This document shows positions 35,353-45,342 of a stretch of DNA of 64,000 nt, piece by piece (within the stretch, counting starts at the first letter, position 1; each line of letters opens with the position of its first letter). The stretch comes from Varanus komodoensis (lineage: Eukaryota > Chordata > Lepidosauria > Squamata > Varanidae). The notes beneath the pieces were generated by a model. The model ran no database searches, was not told where the DNA came from, and saw nothing but the letters and a program-made list of their open reading frames with translations. Where the stretch lies: NCBI RefSeq assembly GCF_004798865.1, contig NW_025335856.1, positions 9,532,636-9,596,635 on the forward strand. The letters are read 5' to 3'. Made by a program: the position numbers and the translations under genes.

Positions 35353-37623
35353 GTAAATTTCTGATTTGGGTTGTCTTACTCAACTGTCCAAAAAATGAAG
35401 AGTTGATGCCAGATGGGCCGCAGTGAAAATAAGTCAAAATAAGAAGTTTGTCATATTTTTTTTAAACTAGCTACATGTGAGCAAGGAGAAGCTCATTGCT
35501 TTCTTGAGGATTTACCTTAGTACATGAGTGTTTGATGGATTTCTGAAACATAAGGAGAATTGGTAAATTATTGTGCATTATTGCACAATAGTGGGGCGGG
35601 AATATGTTTTCTACCTGAGGTAGAAAACAAGATGTCCTCTTTCCATACAAACACTCATTCTGTGTACAGAAGCTAAGCAGGCTAGCAAGGGAACCTTACT
35701 CATTGGTGATGGGTTGGTGTCCACCACCATACCTAAGGCTAGTGGGTAGAGTAGACCAAAACTTTTGAGAGGAGCTCTGTCCTCCAGCACCTTATCAGCA
35801 CTTCCTCCTTCACTCCATCTGTTTCCTGAGGTGGCCACCTCAAGCTATCTTACGGTAGAATTAGCTTTGCAAAACCAAAAGAATCCATTCAGAAAAGAGG
35901 CAATTAATTAAAATCCACAGTCTTGCTAAATGAATTCATGTTTATATGATACATATTCATTAGAATTCAGCACATTTTCAGTGTTTTGATATTTCTCTGT
36001 TTTGTTTTTTCTCCTATAAGATGGCTAGCGAAAGGGCTGCAGTGTGTAAATGGGAAGCATAAGTGTTATTTAAGTAGCTGTGCATATGTTTGAAGCCCTG
36101 GAAGTTAATCAGAAACAAAACTAGAACTGTAATTGAGAGGCTTACAAGGACCAAAACTAAATGTTACAAGCAGTACTGCATGTTCAGCAGTTCTGAATCA
36201 TCTTATTCTGTTGAAAATTACTAGTATCATTTGTTTGTTTATTTAAACAAGGAGAACTGACAAAAGGCCTGCAAACTTTGAGCAGCAGCAAAGATTGGTT
36301 AGACTAGTCTATTTGAGCAGCAAGAATACTAAAACAGCAATAAAAATTGCTGCAAAGGGAGATAACACAGCAGGAGAACTTAGAAGGGAATGAAAGGCAA
36401 TGGAAAATGGAAGAGACTGGAGATGATAAAAGAGAATTTATACCTCTTGATGTGGGACAGTCCTGTAAATGAGAACAGGCATGGAAAAGAGATAGGTGAG
36501 GTAGAGATGAAATTGAAACCTCCTTCTCCCTGGCCCTTAAAATTAGTGTTCATGTGCATTATGCCTTTCCTCCAAATAGTTTCCTTTCACAATTAGAAAT
36601 ACTAATTTGTGTGTAACTCATATTGATGAACCCCAAACCCTCTATCCCTTAAAAAAAAGCAGTGCCCCCTCACCTTTTTAAAACCTGTACAACCATTTAA
36701 CCATCTGTACAACCGCACTCAATTTTTCTAGGCAATCCAGAAACTTTAGTTGAATTAAGAATGATTTGAGTGGATGTTCAGCCTTGGAATTGGCAGTACC
36801 AGCACTAAATCCAGCTACATCATTCAAAAATCCACTCCTGCTTTTCTATAAATTAATTTACAGAGCAAACATTTATTTCTTCTTGTTGTTTTGTTGAAGA
36901 CCTGCATCTGGAATGCAGTGTGAGCTGGCTAACTGGGGAAATCATTGGAATATATTTTATGGGTGAAAGGTGGAGACCTGGGCTGCAAAGGCTGTCTAAG
37001 CAACTGCTGCTGATGTCCAGGGGCAGGACATGGCTGAGGACTGACAGCAAAAAGGTGTTCCACAGAGGAAACAACATTGCACATGGACTGGGGGGAGGGG
37101 GCTGAGCACAAAGCACATGTGCACAAGAGTGAATAGAATTGGAGAGCACAAATGTCTACCAACATTCCAGCCCAAGCTAATATGTGAGAGTTCCTCTAAT
37201 GTCTCCACTGGACAATTGGCCTATGGCATTCTTACTCAATAAGATCAAATGCTTTTTGCTCTCAGCTTTGTTGCATGATTTTGTTTGAAACTGCTTTCCA
37301 GACGCATGCCAAAAAGAAGACTTTAGGTTCAGGGTATCTAGCATGAGATATGTCAAAAATGTTTTAATTTGGAAAAGAAATCTTCTCATCTATGAATATT
37401 TTCATTGTTTATAGTACTGCATGTTTCACTGATATCTCTGGATGTCAGATTCATAGATTTTCTGGTGTAGTAGAACAGGAAAATATTTTTTGTGCTTTCT
37501 GCAACTAATAGTTGCTTTCAGCTACCTCATCGTGAAGTTTGGAACTTGAAAACTCTACATCATCCAAGTTAACTCTATTCCTATCTCTCTCTACCTCTCT
37601 CTCTCTCTCTCTGCTTCCTGCAG
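35353..37623 (+). other. ARHGAP32: ARHGAP32 intron
   Basis: This is a 2.3 kb intron ending in a CT-rich tract at 37584-37612 and ctgcttcctgcag. Antisense frames near 36853-37208 overlap each other in a purine-rich patch and look like chance. No repeat family was recognised. Confidence 0.85.
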
Positions 37624-37716
37624 CTTGTCACTCAGATGCTGATGGCTTACCTGTCACGACTCTCAGCCATTGCTGGCAACAAGATAAACTGTGGTCCTGC
37701 CCTCACATGGATGGAG
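37624..37716 (+). CDS. ARHGAP32: ARHGAP32 coding exon (PX domain C-terminal part)
   Basis: The 93-nt exon encodes LVTQMLMAYLSRLSAIAGNK followed by INCGPALTWME, 31 residues. Mammals have SVTQMLMAYLSRLSAIAGNKINCGPALTWME, so only the first residue differs. It forms the terminal PX helices, with hydrophobic spacing M-L-x-x-Y-L-x-x-L. The acceptor follows a long CT tract. The donor is |gtacta, weaker than the other donors of the gene (position +5 is t instead of g), so splicing here may depend on other signals. Phase 0 at both ends. Confidence 0.97.
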
Positions 37717-38583
37717 GTACTATAATGTGTATAGCATTGTGTTAGGTAATATTCCTAATTTCTGATAGCTTGCTAAGTGTTTCATATTTACCTTTGTGTA
37801 ATTAGTGAGTGGAGCATATGTTTAAACAGCAGTGTTACCAACTTAGAAATCACTGCAGATACCAAAATATTCTTAGGTCTGCTTCTCGCACATTGCAGCA
37901 AGATGGTCTTTTATTTCCTCAGAATTCATTCTCTACAAGGCACTGCAGTCCGATGCATCAGTGGAGCAGTATGGATCATCTTACATTTTTAGGTGTGTCC
38001 CTAAATGTGTAACCTGGCCCTGAATTAGAGTGGTTTCCTGAACCTATCCTTGAACACTAGCAATTAAAATAGGCATTTTTAAAGTGGATAGAAATAAGAT
38101 TTAAAGAGAGAACAATCAGGATAATTAATAAAAAGCACTCTTCCTTTTATCTGGCTTGGTGACGGCATACAAAACTTTTCCACCAAGATTATCGAATTCC
38201 AATGACAGAGATAAGTGATTGTAAGAAGGTTAGAATGAGGTGAAGTAATTGCCATAATATAAATTTATGTGAATGACCTTTTCGTACCGTAAATTTCCTT
38301 AGCTTGTTATTGATGTCTCCTTGTTACAATGAATGTTTATTTATAGACAGCTAAACATAGAGATATTTATTAAAACATGCTTAAATACCCTTTCTTATAG
38401 AAAATGGGTTCATTTGCTCTCTTCAGTTCATCATCTCCAGTGCCTATGTTATATTTTTGTGCTCTTTCTACTGGGAGTTCGTCAAGCTTTGCTGACTCTA
38501 TGTCATATAAACTATTAACATAACCCACTCACAGAGCTGTATCTCTTCAGCTGCCTTACTGTCTTCTGTATCCTTTGTTACAG
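37717..38583 (+). other. ARHGAP32: ARHGAP32 intron
   Basis: A 0.87 kb intron, AT-rich, with no recognised element; it ends in ctttgttacag. Confidence 0.9.
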
Positions 38584-38706
38584 ATCGATAATAAGGGGAA
38601 TCATCTCCTAGTACATGAGGAATCATCCATCAATGTTCCTGCTATTGCAGCTGCACACGTTATCAAGCGATATATTGCTCAGGCAGCAGATGAGCTGTCC
38701 TTTGAG
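38584..38706 (+). CDS. ARHGAP32: ARHGAP32 coding exon (PX-SH3 linker and start of SH3)
   Basis: The 123-nt exon encodes IDNKGNHLLVHEESSINVPA, IAAAHVIKRYIAQAADELSF and E, 41 residues. AAHVIKRYIAQAADELSFE is the first strand and RT loop of the SH3 domain, the counterpart of ALYDY...DELSF; the acidic DELSFE residues are the usual RT-loop signature. Compared with mammals (KRYTARAPDELTLE), the RT loop has several substitutions, more than the PX exons show. That suggests weaker constraint or lineage-specific change. Acceptor tgttacag, donor gtaaat, phase 0. Confidence 0.97.
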
Positions 38707-41486
38707 GTAAATAATTAAAGCAATACATAGATGCACACACACGTTTTCAATTGAAGAAAAAGCTCTACTTTTTATACTCTCTGTGTGCTTATCAAATATG
38801 GATTTTGTAGAGTTTTAAATATCTGAGTGAGTTGTTGTGCTTTTTGAACTTAGACTGATCCCTGCAAAGTAGCTTTGTGGAAGGCAACAAGCCACCCTAG
38901 TAACCCGTGGCTTGCTGTATGAATGGTGGGGTTGTTCTGTTGCTTGGAATTGACTGGTTGACACCATTGTGGGTACCATTTGCTTGGCAAAACTCCTTGC
39001 TGTGCTTGGCAGGAATTACAGGCACCTGCCCATATTGGCCATATCAAAAGTTCCCAAGATGCACTTGTGGGCAGCTGGCTCTGGCTTCCTTTACTCCCTG
39101 CTGCACCCATGAAGCCATTCTCCCTTCCCCACCCTTTGAATTGTGAAAGCCAGCAGTGAAGCCATCTTTCCAAATCTCCACATGTAACCCAAGGCACAGG
39201 TGATCTTAGCTCACAAAAAAAAAAAAAAAGCTAAGATGGATCATTCACCCTCTTTGTGGGAAGATCCTCAAGGTTTTTTGGAAGGGACTAGTATCTTATG
39301 GATGCCCTAATTTTTGTACTTCTTTCTGTGATTATACCATCTTGAGAACAAGCAAAAAAGTACATGCATTTTTCCTTTTAAAATTGTCTACGTTAACTAC
39401 TTCAGTAAATGTTCCATTTTTCAAGTGGGATTTAGAACAGGTTAAAATGGCCAAGAAGGATACAGGTATATAGATTACATATCTGTATATTTCTCTGCCA
39501 AAAAAATATTTTTAACCTTTTCTAAATTCCACTTAAGAAATGAAGTTTTACCTTGGACACCTGTTAAACCAGCTGATACCTGAGAGTCATAGAGATCAAT
39601 GAGACATACAATGCTGTAAAGAAGGAGAAAGTGAATGAGAGGATTTTTTTAATCTTCCAAACTTTGAGTCATCTTTTGTTATACACCATAAAATCTAATA
39701 TCTCTATTTGACATGAATTTCACCTACAAAATATTATATCTGCAGTCCTAATCATCTGGATCACAGATATAATATATCTGGAAAGCAGCTTTAAGCTAAA
39801 ACCCTCCCCAGCATACCTGGAGCAAAAACGTATTAGATCATGGACATAAGCATAGCTGGGGCCAAATGTCTACAGAGAGATTGCATTACAACAGTTAAAT
39901 GACCCTGCCAGAATTATTTGGGCTGGATTTTGGAGAGGCCGATAACTGGCGTTCACAATCTGAAGCGAGACAGGCAGAGTGGGGGAACTTTAAAGGGAAG
40001 AAGCAGCCACAATGAGCCTGAAACAGCTCACAATTGTGATGGTGGCAGAGACAATTCTGACCTCACACGATGTCCCTTGGGATTGCTCCACAAGGATTGA
40101 GGGGGAGGAAGGGGCCCAACAACCCATAGTACGTAGAATGGTTTATAAGGCACACCATGGGTTCTTTGCAAGGCAGCCAACCAACCAGCCATGCCTTGTA
40201 GCTACTACAGAGTAGTATGCTGTGTGAGCATACAAATTAAATCAACCTGTACCCAGCGGGAACAGATTTGTTAAGGAATCCCTTATCATGAACTGTAACT
40301 AGGAAGAAGTTACCTCTCTCTGTGCGCTGAACTACTCTGGTCATTAAAGAAAACGGATATGTGAGCACAGATTAACAAATTATTTTCGTTGCATTTGGGC
40401 ATAAAAATAAATGACCCACTTTGATCTATTCCAAAAAGCTTATTGTGTGTTTGAGCTTCTTTCAAATTCCAGATTCATACTGGCAGCTGTTCAGTAATGA
40501 GAACTAGAATTAAAATATTCTGATTGGTTTTGAAAACTGTACTTTTCATGCAATACCCATTAAGTGTCTTATGTGGGTTTTCTGTGCTTACTGACTGTAC
40601 TGCTGCAGACATGCTTGGGAGCAGTATTTCCAGTATATCAGTATGTTCAGTGTGTTATTCATTTCATATATATTTTTGAGAGATTTGACCAATGTCCAGG
40701 TTTTTTTGTAGGCAACAAAGGCTGGCTTAAATATAATGTGCTGTAAAGCAAATGGTGTGTTCCACAGATACCTATTAAAACTCTAAAATGTTTGGTTTTC
40801 ATAAAACACACACCCACGTCCCTCCAGGTAGCAGAGATAAGCCTAAAAATAGATTATCTGAAAGACTGAAAGGGCAAAGAGTAAGTGATGCTCATGCATT
40901 GATTGAGCCTCAGCAGCATCATTTGCAAGTACTCAGCGACTCATTCAAGCTATGTTAAATGTTTTATGTTGGCCAAGTGGTCTCAAAGGAATTTTTAAAT
41001 GGCCCTGCTCATCTTTCCATCCTGCTGAGAAAATTTTACATTCCCTTATTGCATTGTTAGTTTTAACTTCAAGGAGCATGTCTTTATGAGGTCACTCTGA
41101 ACTCACTGACAAAAGAACAAGCCGGGACAAAGACATGAACATATCAATGTGTATGAATTCAAAAGAGAGTAAGGCTTGTTTTTTTTCTTCTTCTGGGAAA
41201 TATTTATCTCAATCCACACTTCTGATTTAATGTGAATAGCTTTTGGCCTCTATTATCTAATGTGCATATTCCTTATGAATATATCAAAATGTGCACTATG
41301 TGGCATTATGCATTAGCTCATACTTTAATAATCTAAGTACAGATGCCGTATAGGTTGAGGCTACTGCTGTTCGTTCATAAGTGTATTTGTTTTTGTCTTT
41401 TTCGCTACAGTAGAACATAATGCTTTTATCAAGACAGCTGTTCTTCATCTGTCTTGATCCTCATCTTTTATGTTGTTCCTTTTCAG
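38707..41486 (+). other. ARHGAP32: ARHGAP32 intron
   Basis: A 2.8 kb intron inside the SH3 domain. A denser, possibly repeat-derived block lies at 38870-39230. Its end is a 15-A run at 39215-39229 flanked by 9-base inverted arms (atcttagct and agctaagat). Otherwise nothing is recognised. Confidence 0.8.
39203..39237. repeat. poly(A)15 within a 9-bp inverted repeat
   Basis: ATCTTAGCT at 39203-39211 and AGCTAAGAT at 39229-39237 bracket the A-run. It could be the tail of a retroposed piece (38870-39214), but I cannot name the source. Confidence 0.6.
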
Positions 41487-41564
41487 GTGGGAGATATTGT
41501 GTCAGTCATTGACATGCCTCCAAAGGAATTGACCACGTGGTGGAGGGGAAAGCATGGATTTCAG
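41487..41564 (+). CDS. ARHGAP32: ARHGAP32 coding exon (SH3 core)
   Basis: The 78-nt exon encodes VGDIVSVIDMPPKELTTWWR followed by GKHGFQ, 26 residues. GDIVSVID is the second SH3 strand and WW is the conserved peptide-binding tryptophan pair, followed by RG.HG.Q. Mammals have VGDIVSVIDMPPKVLSTWWRGKHGFQ. Acceptor ccttttcag, donor gtaagc, phase 0. The SH3 of this protein family is atypical but keeps the tryptophan needed for proline-rich ligands. Confidence 0.98.
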
Positions 41565-42129
41565 GTAAGCTCAACTGTTTGTTCAGTTAATATTGTGGAA
41601 CCTCAAAAATTTCTCATTGCATACATTCTGTGGAGGTAGTAGTTATGCTGAACGATCATTTTCGAATACTTTGGACTGTGATGCCCACTTTTATATCTGA
41701 TTTGGCACTAAGGAAAGTCCCATGCATGATACTTTTAAAAAGGACCTTTTAAAAATCAGCCCGCTTCTGCAGAGGCTGGAGAATTTGCATTCTTGGATGT
41801 GAATTCTAGGTATCCTTTGGATTGGGAGAAACATCTGGAAGATAGGAATACTGTAGGGTCAGACTTTGGAATCCAGGATACCAGATTCCCTATAGGAAAT
41901 GGCCAAGTTAATGTTAGCAATTATGTAGGAATAATTTATAAGCACATGCATTTTCTGAAGGCACTTGCTTGGAAGACGTCGAATCCAATATTCTCGTACT
42001 CATTGCAATTGTATGGGATTCTTCTTGGTACAGTGATCTCAGAATTGGGGAAATGGATTCCTTGTTACTTTGGAGATGTGGAAATGAGGATAGGAAAGCC
42101 GCTGTTCCTCCTGCTGTTCTTCCATTGCA

Positions 42130-42350
42130 TTTACAGCCCACACTTCTTCCTCTTCCGAGGAAACCAAGGTGGCTTGCAAGGCTCCCCTCTTCTCCATTTT
42201 ATCCGCGCAACAACAACCATGTGAACTGAGTAAGCTGGGAGATTGTGAGTGGCCAAAAGTCACCCAATGAGCTTCATGACTGAATGGGGTCTGGCACCCA
42301 GATCTCCTGAGCCCCAGGTCAACACTTTACCACTGTACCAAACTGGCTTC
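42130..42350 (-). mobile_element. tRNA-derived SINE (reptile MIR/CORE-like), minus strand
   Basis: In reverse complement it starts GAAGCCAGTTTGGTACAGTGG, the usual SINE opening. A polymerase III A box TGGTACAGTGG occupies 42340-42330, followed by a decayed B box. The body contains the familiar segment gtcactcacaatctcccagc...tcacatggttgttg. It is clearly old, with many substitutions. Confidence 0.7.
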
Positions 42351-42649
42351 CAAAGTTATTTGAACTTTTTAGGAGTTTTGTTTTATTTGTGAGTTTGCCA
42401 TCTTCTTCTTCTTCTTCCCTGCCTGTACTTAAACAGGTGAACCAATACCTTAAAGGAGAGAAAATTCAGTACCTGTAAAGGAACCTACGAATGAAATCCA
42501 GAAATGAGCCCAAATGAATTACTGGGGTAGTGTTGGGTAAGGTACAAGATAATACATGGTGGCTTTATTCAACACAGAAAGCAGCTGGTGTTAAAATATG
42601 TGCCAGGCGACTTACGTGTGGCGGCTGTGCCTCTCTATAAACATGCCTG

Positions 42650-42725
42650 GATATGGCGGCTTAGACTAGTAGGAGTTGTAGGACAAACATCTGGAAGGCC
42701 AGAAGGCCAGCTCTGGTCTATGGTC
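42650..42725. repeat. fragment of a 'ttgtagtccaacatctggaaggcc' repeat
   Basis: AGGAGTTGTAGGACAAACATCTGGAAGGCC belongs to a palindromic, probably hAT-type, repeat common in sauropsids. Other decayed copies are at 48868-48990 and 57985-58075. Confidence 0.5.
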
Positions 42726-42854
42726 ACCAGTCAGGAGTTTTGACTTTGAACAGGTCATTATTAATCTTTCTATTATTAGCAATATGTATAGACTGCTTCT
42801 TGTTTTGAAGAAATCCCCAAGCCGTTTACAAAAGAATAAAACTGCGTGCATGCA

Positions 42855-42893
42855 TACTCACACACTCACACTCTCTCACACACACACCCCTCA
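42855..42893. repeat. imperfect (CA)n-rich simple repeat
   Basis: CACACTCACACTCTCTCACACACACACCC; a short interrupted array. Confidence 0.85.
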
Positions 42894-43479
42894 TCAGGTT
42901 GATATAAAGCAGCCCAGAAGGGGTGACATTCGGGAGGAAAAGCTCCTTGAGGGATCTGGTTCAAGTGCTCATACATGGTTGTGTATCCTACTCCAGACAG
43001 CTTCAAGTATAGACGTGCTTCCTAGAGAATCAACATCCGAACCAAACAATCATTGTGTTTCATCTTTTCATGTTTGTTCTTTCTCTTTCATTAAAAAAGG
43101 AAACATTTTTAACATTGTGTTACTGCATGAGTACAGAGGGTTTTAAGGGGAAAGTGTGATCTGTGGAGGGACAGAGATTAAGGCCTCAAAATGCAAAACA
43201 GCAGAAATGATTGGTGATGACATATAGCCCCCAGGACCATCAGGAAGGGAAATTAGAGCGTTATGAAAAAGGAAAGAGCTTAAAATAGAATGTACTTAGA
43301 CATCAGTAGTCCTGAATGTGATAGAAAGCAACATTAAGAAATTAAGGGTGGAAATTAGATACAATACATGACATTTCGAGGATGCTCAACCTGTCTGTGG
43401 CAATAAACATCTTTCTATGATGATAATGATGTTCTCTGTTACTTGTCCAATATTAAGACTCACTTCCTTCTTTTCTTAG

Positions 43480-43520
43480 GATAATGCTGATACTGATGAT
43501 GATTCTAACTTACAGTATCT
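43480..43520 (+). other. ARHGAP32: candidate 41-nt poison or terminal exon of ARHGAP32
   Basis: A pyrimidine tract with cttcttttcttag precedes 43480 and a consensus-like donor gtaagc follows 43520. Read in the phase left by the exon at 41487, it gives DNADTDDDSNLQY plus two bases. Joined to the exon at 45261 it would shift the frame and hit a stop within about ten codons. Read straight through, the frame ends at TAA in the same place as the donor. Either way the SH3 domain is cut short. I know of no such exon in other species, so this is inference only. Confidence 0.25.
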
Positions 43521-43774
43521 GTAAGCCAAGTGTTCTGCTCCATGTCGGAATGAGGAAGCAGTCATTATTTACAAAGACAGAAGTATTGATAACTGAACTA
43601 AAGGTTCTAGGGGTTTTGCATGTGTTGTGTTAAGAACATGTGCTTAGAACGGCATCAAACTGCATTGATGAGCTCTTTAGTATTCCTCTGTTTCTGCTCT
43701 GCTGCCTTACACAAAGTCATGCAAATACAGTGCCTCATAGAAGTATTCACCCTCTGACTTTTATGCATTTGTTT

Positions 43775-43835
43775 TATTTATTTACATATTTATTTATTTC
43801 ATTTTTATACCACCCAGTAGGTGAGGCTGTCTTTT
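43775..43835. repeat. dispersed repeat lead (TATTTATTTA... accaccca)
   Basis: TTTATTTATTTC, TTTATACCACCCAGTAGG resembles the opening of the repeat at 6998 and 21175. It is interrupted by the GC-rich block that follows. Confidence 0.45.
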
Positions 43836-43839
43836 TCAA

Positions 43840-44050
43840 TAGGGGGCCAGTTGAAAGGCTGCGGTGACTGTTGCGGGCTGGTGAGGTGCCGTTGGGCTTG
43901 CGAGTCCAAAACCATCTCTGAGCGAGCGAGCAAGCCACCGCCTCCCCGCCCGTGTGGCTAGTGCACACACGGGCGGCGAGGGGCAGCGCGGGCTGGATGG
44001 ATGGTCATGGCGGGCCGGATCCATGCCACGAGCCGTAGTGTGAAGACCCA
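43840..44050. repeat. GC-rich, CpG-dense block, likely DNA-transposon relic
   Basis: There are about 18 CpG in 190 bases, against almost none around it. The right end reads GGGCCGGATCC...GCCGTAGTGTGAAGACCC, typical of a widespread vertebrate hAT-like non-autonomous repeat. The left end (ggggccagttgaaaggctgcgg) is a weak inverse match. It interrupts an older repeat, which favours a mobile origin over a promoter CpG island. Confidence 0.5.
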
Positions 44051-44099
44051 TGACCTAGAGGATATCATAGTATATGGAAGGGGGCAAACAGGGTGTTAG

Positions 44100-44780
44100 A
44101 TTGAACGTCCTGATCAATGCAGGGCCCAAATTTAAAGCATCCATAACAGGTGACTGTCCAGCTGCAGCTTGAACGCTTCCATTGTGAGGCAGCCTATGAC
44201 CTCCCTAGGTAATTAGTTCTATTGTTGCATTGCTCTAATGGTCAGGATGCTTTTCCTGATGTTTGGCTGGAATCTAGCTTCTTGTGACTTGAGCCCATAA
44301 TTCCATGTCTTTTGGGAAGATCAAGAAGAGATACTGACCCTCCCCTGAATTATGATCTTTCAAGTACATGAAGAATACTATCATATCTTCCCTCGGTCTT
44401 TTCAAGGTTAACATGTCCAGTTCTTCCAATCTCTCCTCACAGAGCTTTGTTCCAAGCCTCTGATCATCTGAGCATTTTTCTTGCCTTCCTCTGAACCTTT
44501 TCCTGGATTGAACCCTGTGATAACCCTCTTGTTAACCTCTCCCCAGTTTGAGACAGTGCCATTGTTAAGCAGTTTCTGAGTCTGATTTTGTAGCCAACTC
44601 TGGCTCTACCTGGTAGTTGTTCTAGCTGCTCTACTTTTAACTAGTTTGCTAATCAGAAAATCATATGGCACATTGTCAAAACCTCTGATAAAGTTAAGAT
44701 AGATTATGTCCATTGCGTTACCATGGTCCACCAGGGAGGTTGCTCCATGAAAAATGAGAGCAGATTAGGTGGAAAGGACA
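44100..44780 (-). mobile_element. CR1 LINE fragment, minus strand
   Basis: In reverse complement, 44780-44600 encodes VDHGNAMDIIYLNFIRGFDN and VPYDFLISKL, the CR1 reverse transcriptase motif (V.GKAVD.IYLDFSKAFD.VPH..L..KL). Then 44480-44130 matches the CR1 C-terminal and 3' region also seen, in the other direction, at 16700-17060. Internal sequence between these parts is missing. It is heavily decayed. Confidence 0.8.
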
Positions 44781-44964
44781 AAACCATGTGAGCTTCTTAA
44801 AATCACTGCATTTTTTTTCAAGGTGCTTGCAGACTCAACTGCTTTATACTCTGCTTCACAATTTTCCCAGAAATTGATGTCAGACTGAGTGGTTCTGACC
44901 ACTGAAGTATATTACACTTTGGTTGTAACTATTGTCTCATTTCACCTTTGTCAGCCAAGAGTAT

Positions 44965-45032
44965 AAATTGGCGTATTTATTTAGAAAATTTCTAGGCCGC
45001 CCCATTCACCGAAGCCTCGGGGCAGCTTACAA
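44965..45032. repeat. dispersed squamate repeat with ggcttacaa core
   Basis: TATTTATTTAGAAAATTTCT, GGCCGCCCCATTCACCGAAGC and CTCGGGGCAGCTTACAAAGG match 21175-21245 closely. The copy lies about 230 bp before the SH3 exon at 45261. Confidence 0.65.
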
Positions 45033-45260
45033 AGGCGTATACGCCTTTGTATATTTTTATATATTTGTATACTACTTTGGCAACAAATGGAAGGCCATTT
45101 CTCCTTTGCCTTCCAACGCACCCAGGTAAAATACTGCATTGTAGGCCAATGGCCCTTTTTCTGCAGAACTGTTATAACATGGCTTCACGTTTGGCTGTAT
45201 TCCAATACCATCTTACATATGTTGCAGTCATGAACTACCATGTATCTCTCTTTGCCACAG

Positions 45261-45342
45261 GTGGGATTCTTTCCTAGTGAATGTGTTGAACTAATTAACG
45301 ACAAAGTTCCACAGTCTGTGACCAATTCCGTGCCAAAGCCAG
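45261..45342 (+). CDS. ARHGAP32: ARHGAP32 coding exon (end of SH3)
   Basis: The 82-nt exon encodes VGFFPSECVELINDKVPQSV followed by TNSVPKP and the first base of the next codon. GFFPSECVEL is the closing SH3 motif (G.FP..YVE), with the conserved proline of the ligand pocket. Mammals have VGLFPGHCVELINQKVPQSVTNSVPKP. Acceptor tttgccacag, donor gtatgt. It ends in phase 1, unlike the phase-0 exons before it, so any extra exon in the next intron must also be phase 1-1 to keep the frame. The next known exon (SKKHGKLITF..., start of the RhoGAP part) is not in the window. Confidence 0.97.

Larger units (their letters stand above)
41565..45260 (+). other. ARHGAP32: ARHGAP32 intron
   Basis: A 3.7 kb intron between the two last SH3 exons. 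It carries a tRNA-type SINE, simple repeats, a GC-rich DNA-transposon-like block and a minus-strand CR1 piece. A candidate 41-nt exon at 43480-43520 is listed separately. Confidence 0.85.

Noticed and set aside
36853-37208. Cluster of overlapping short frames in three phases
   Set aside because: Mutually overlapping frames in a purine/pyrimidine-skewed patch with no conserved motif.
38850-39197. 115-codon minus-strand frame, tryptophan-rich
   Set aside because: The residue mix is atypical of proteins, the sequence ends at a poly-A run like a retroposed repeat, and there is no homologue I know.
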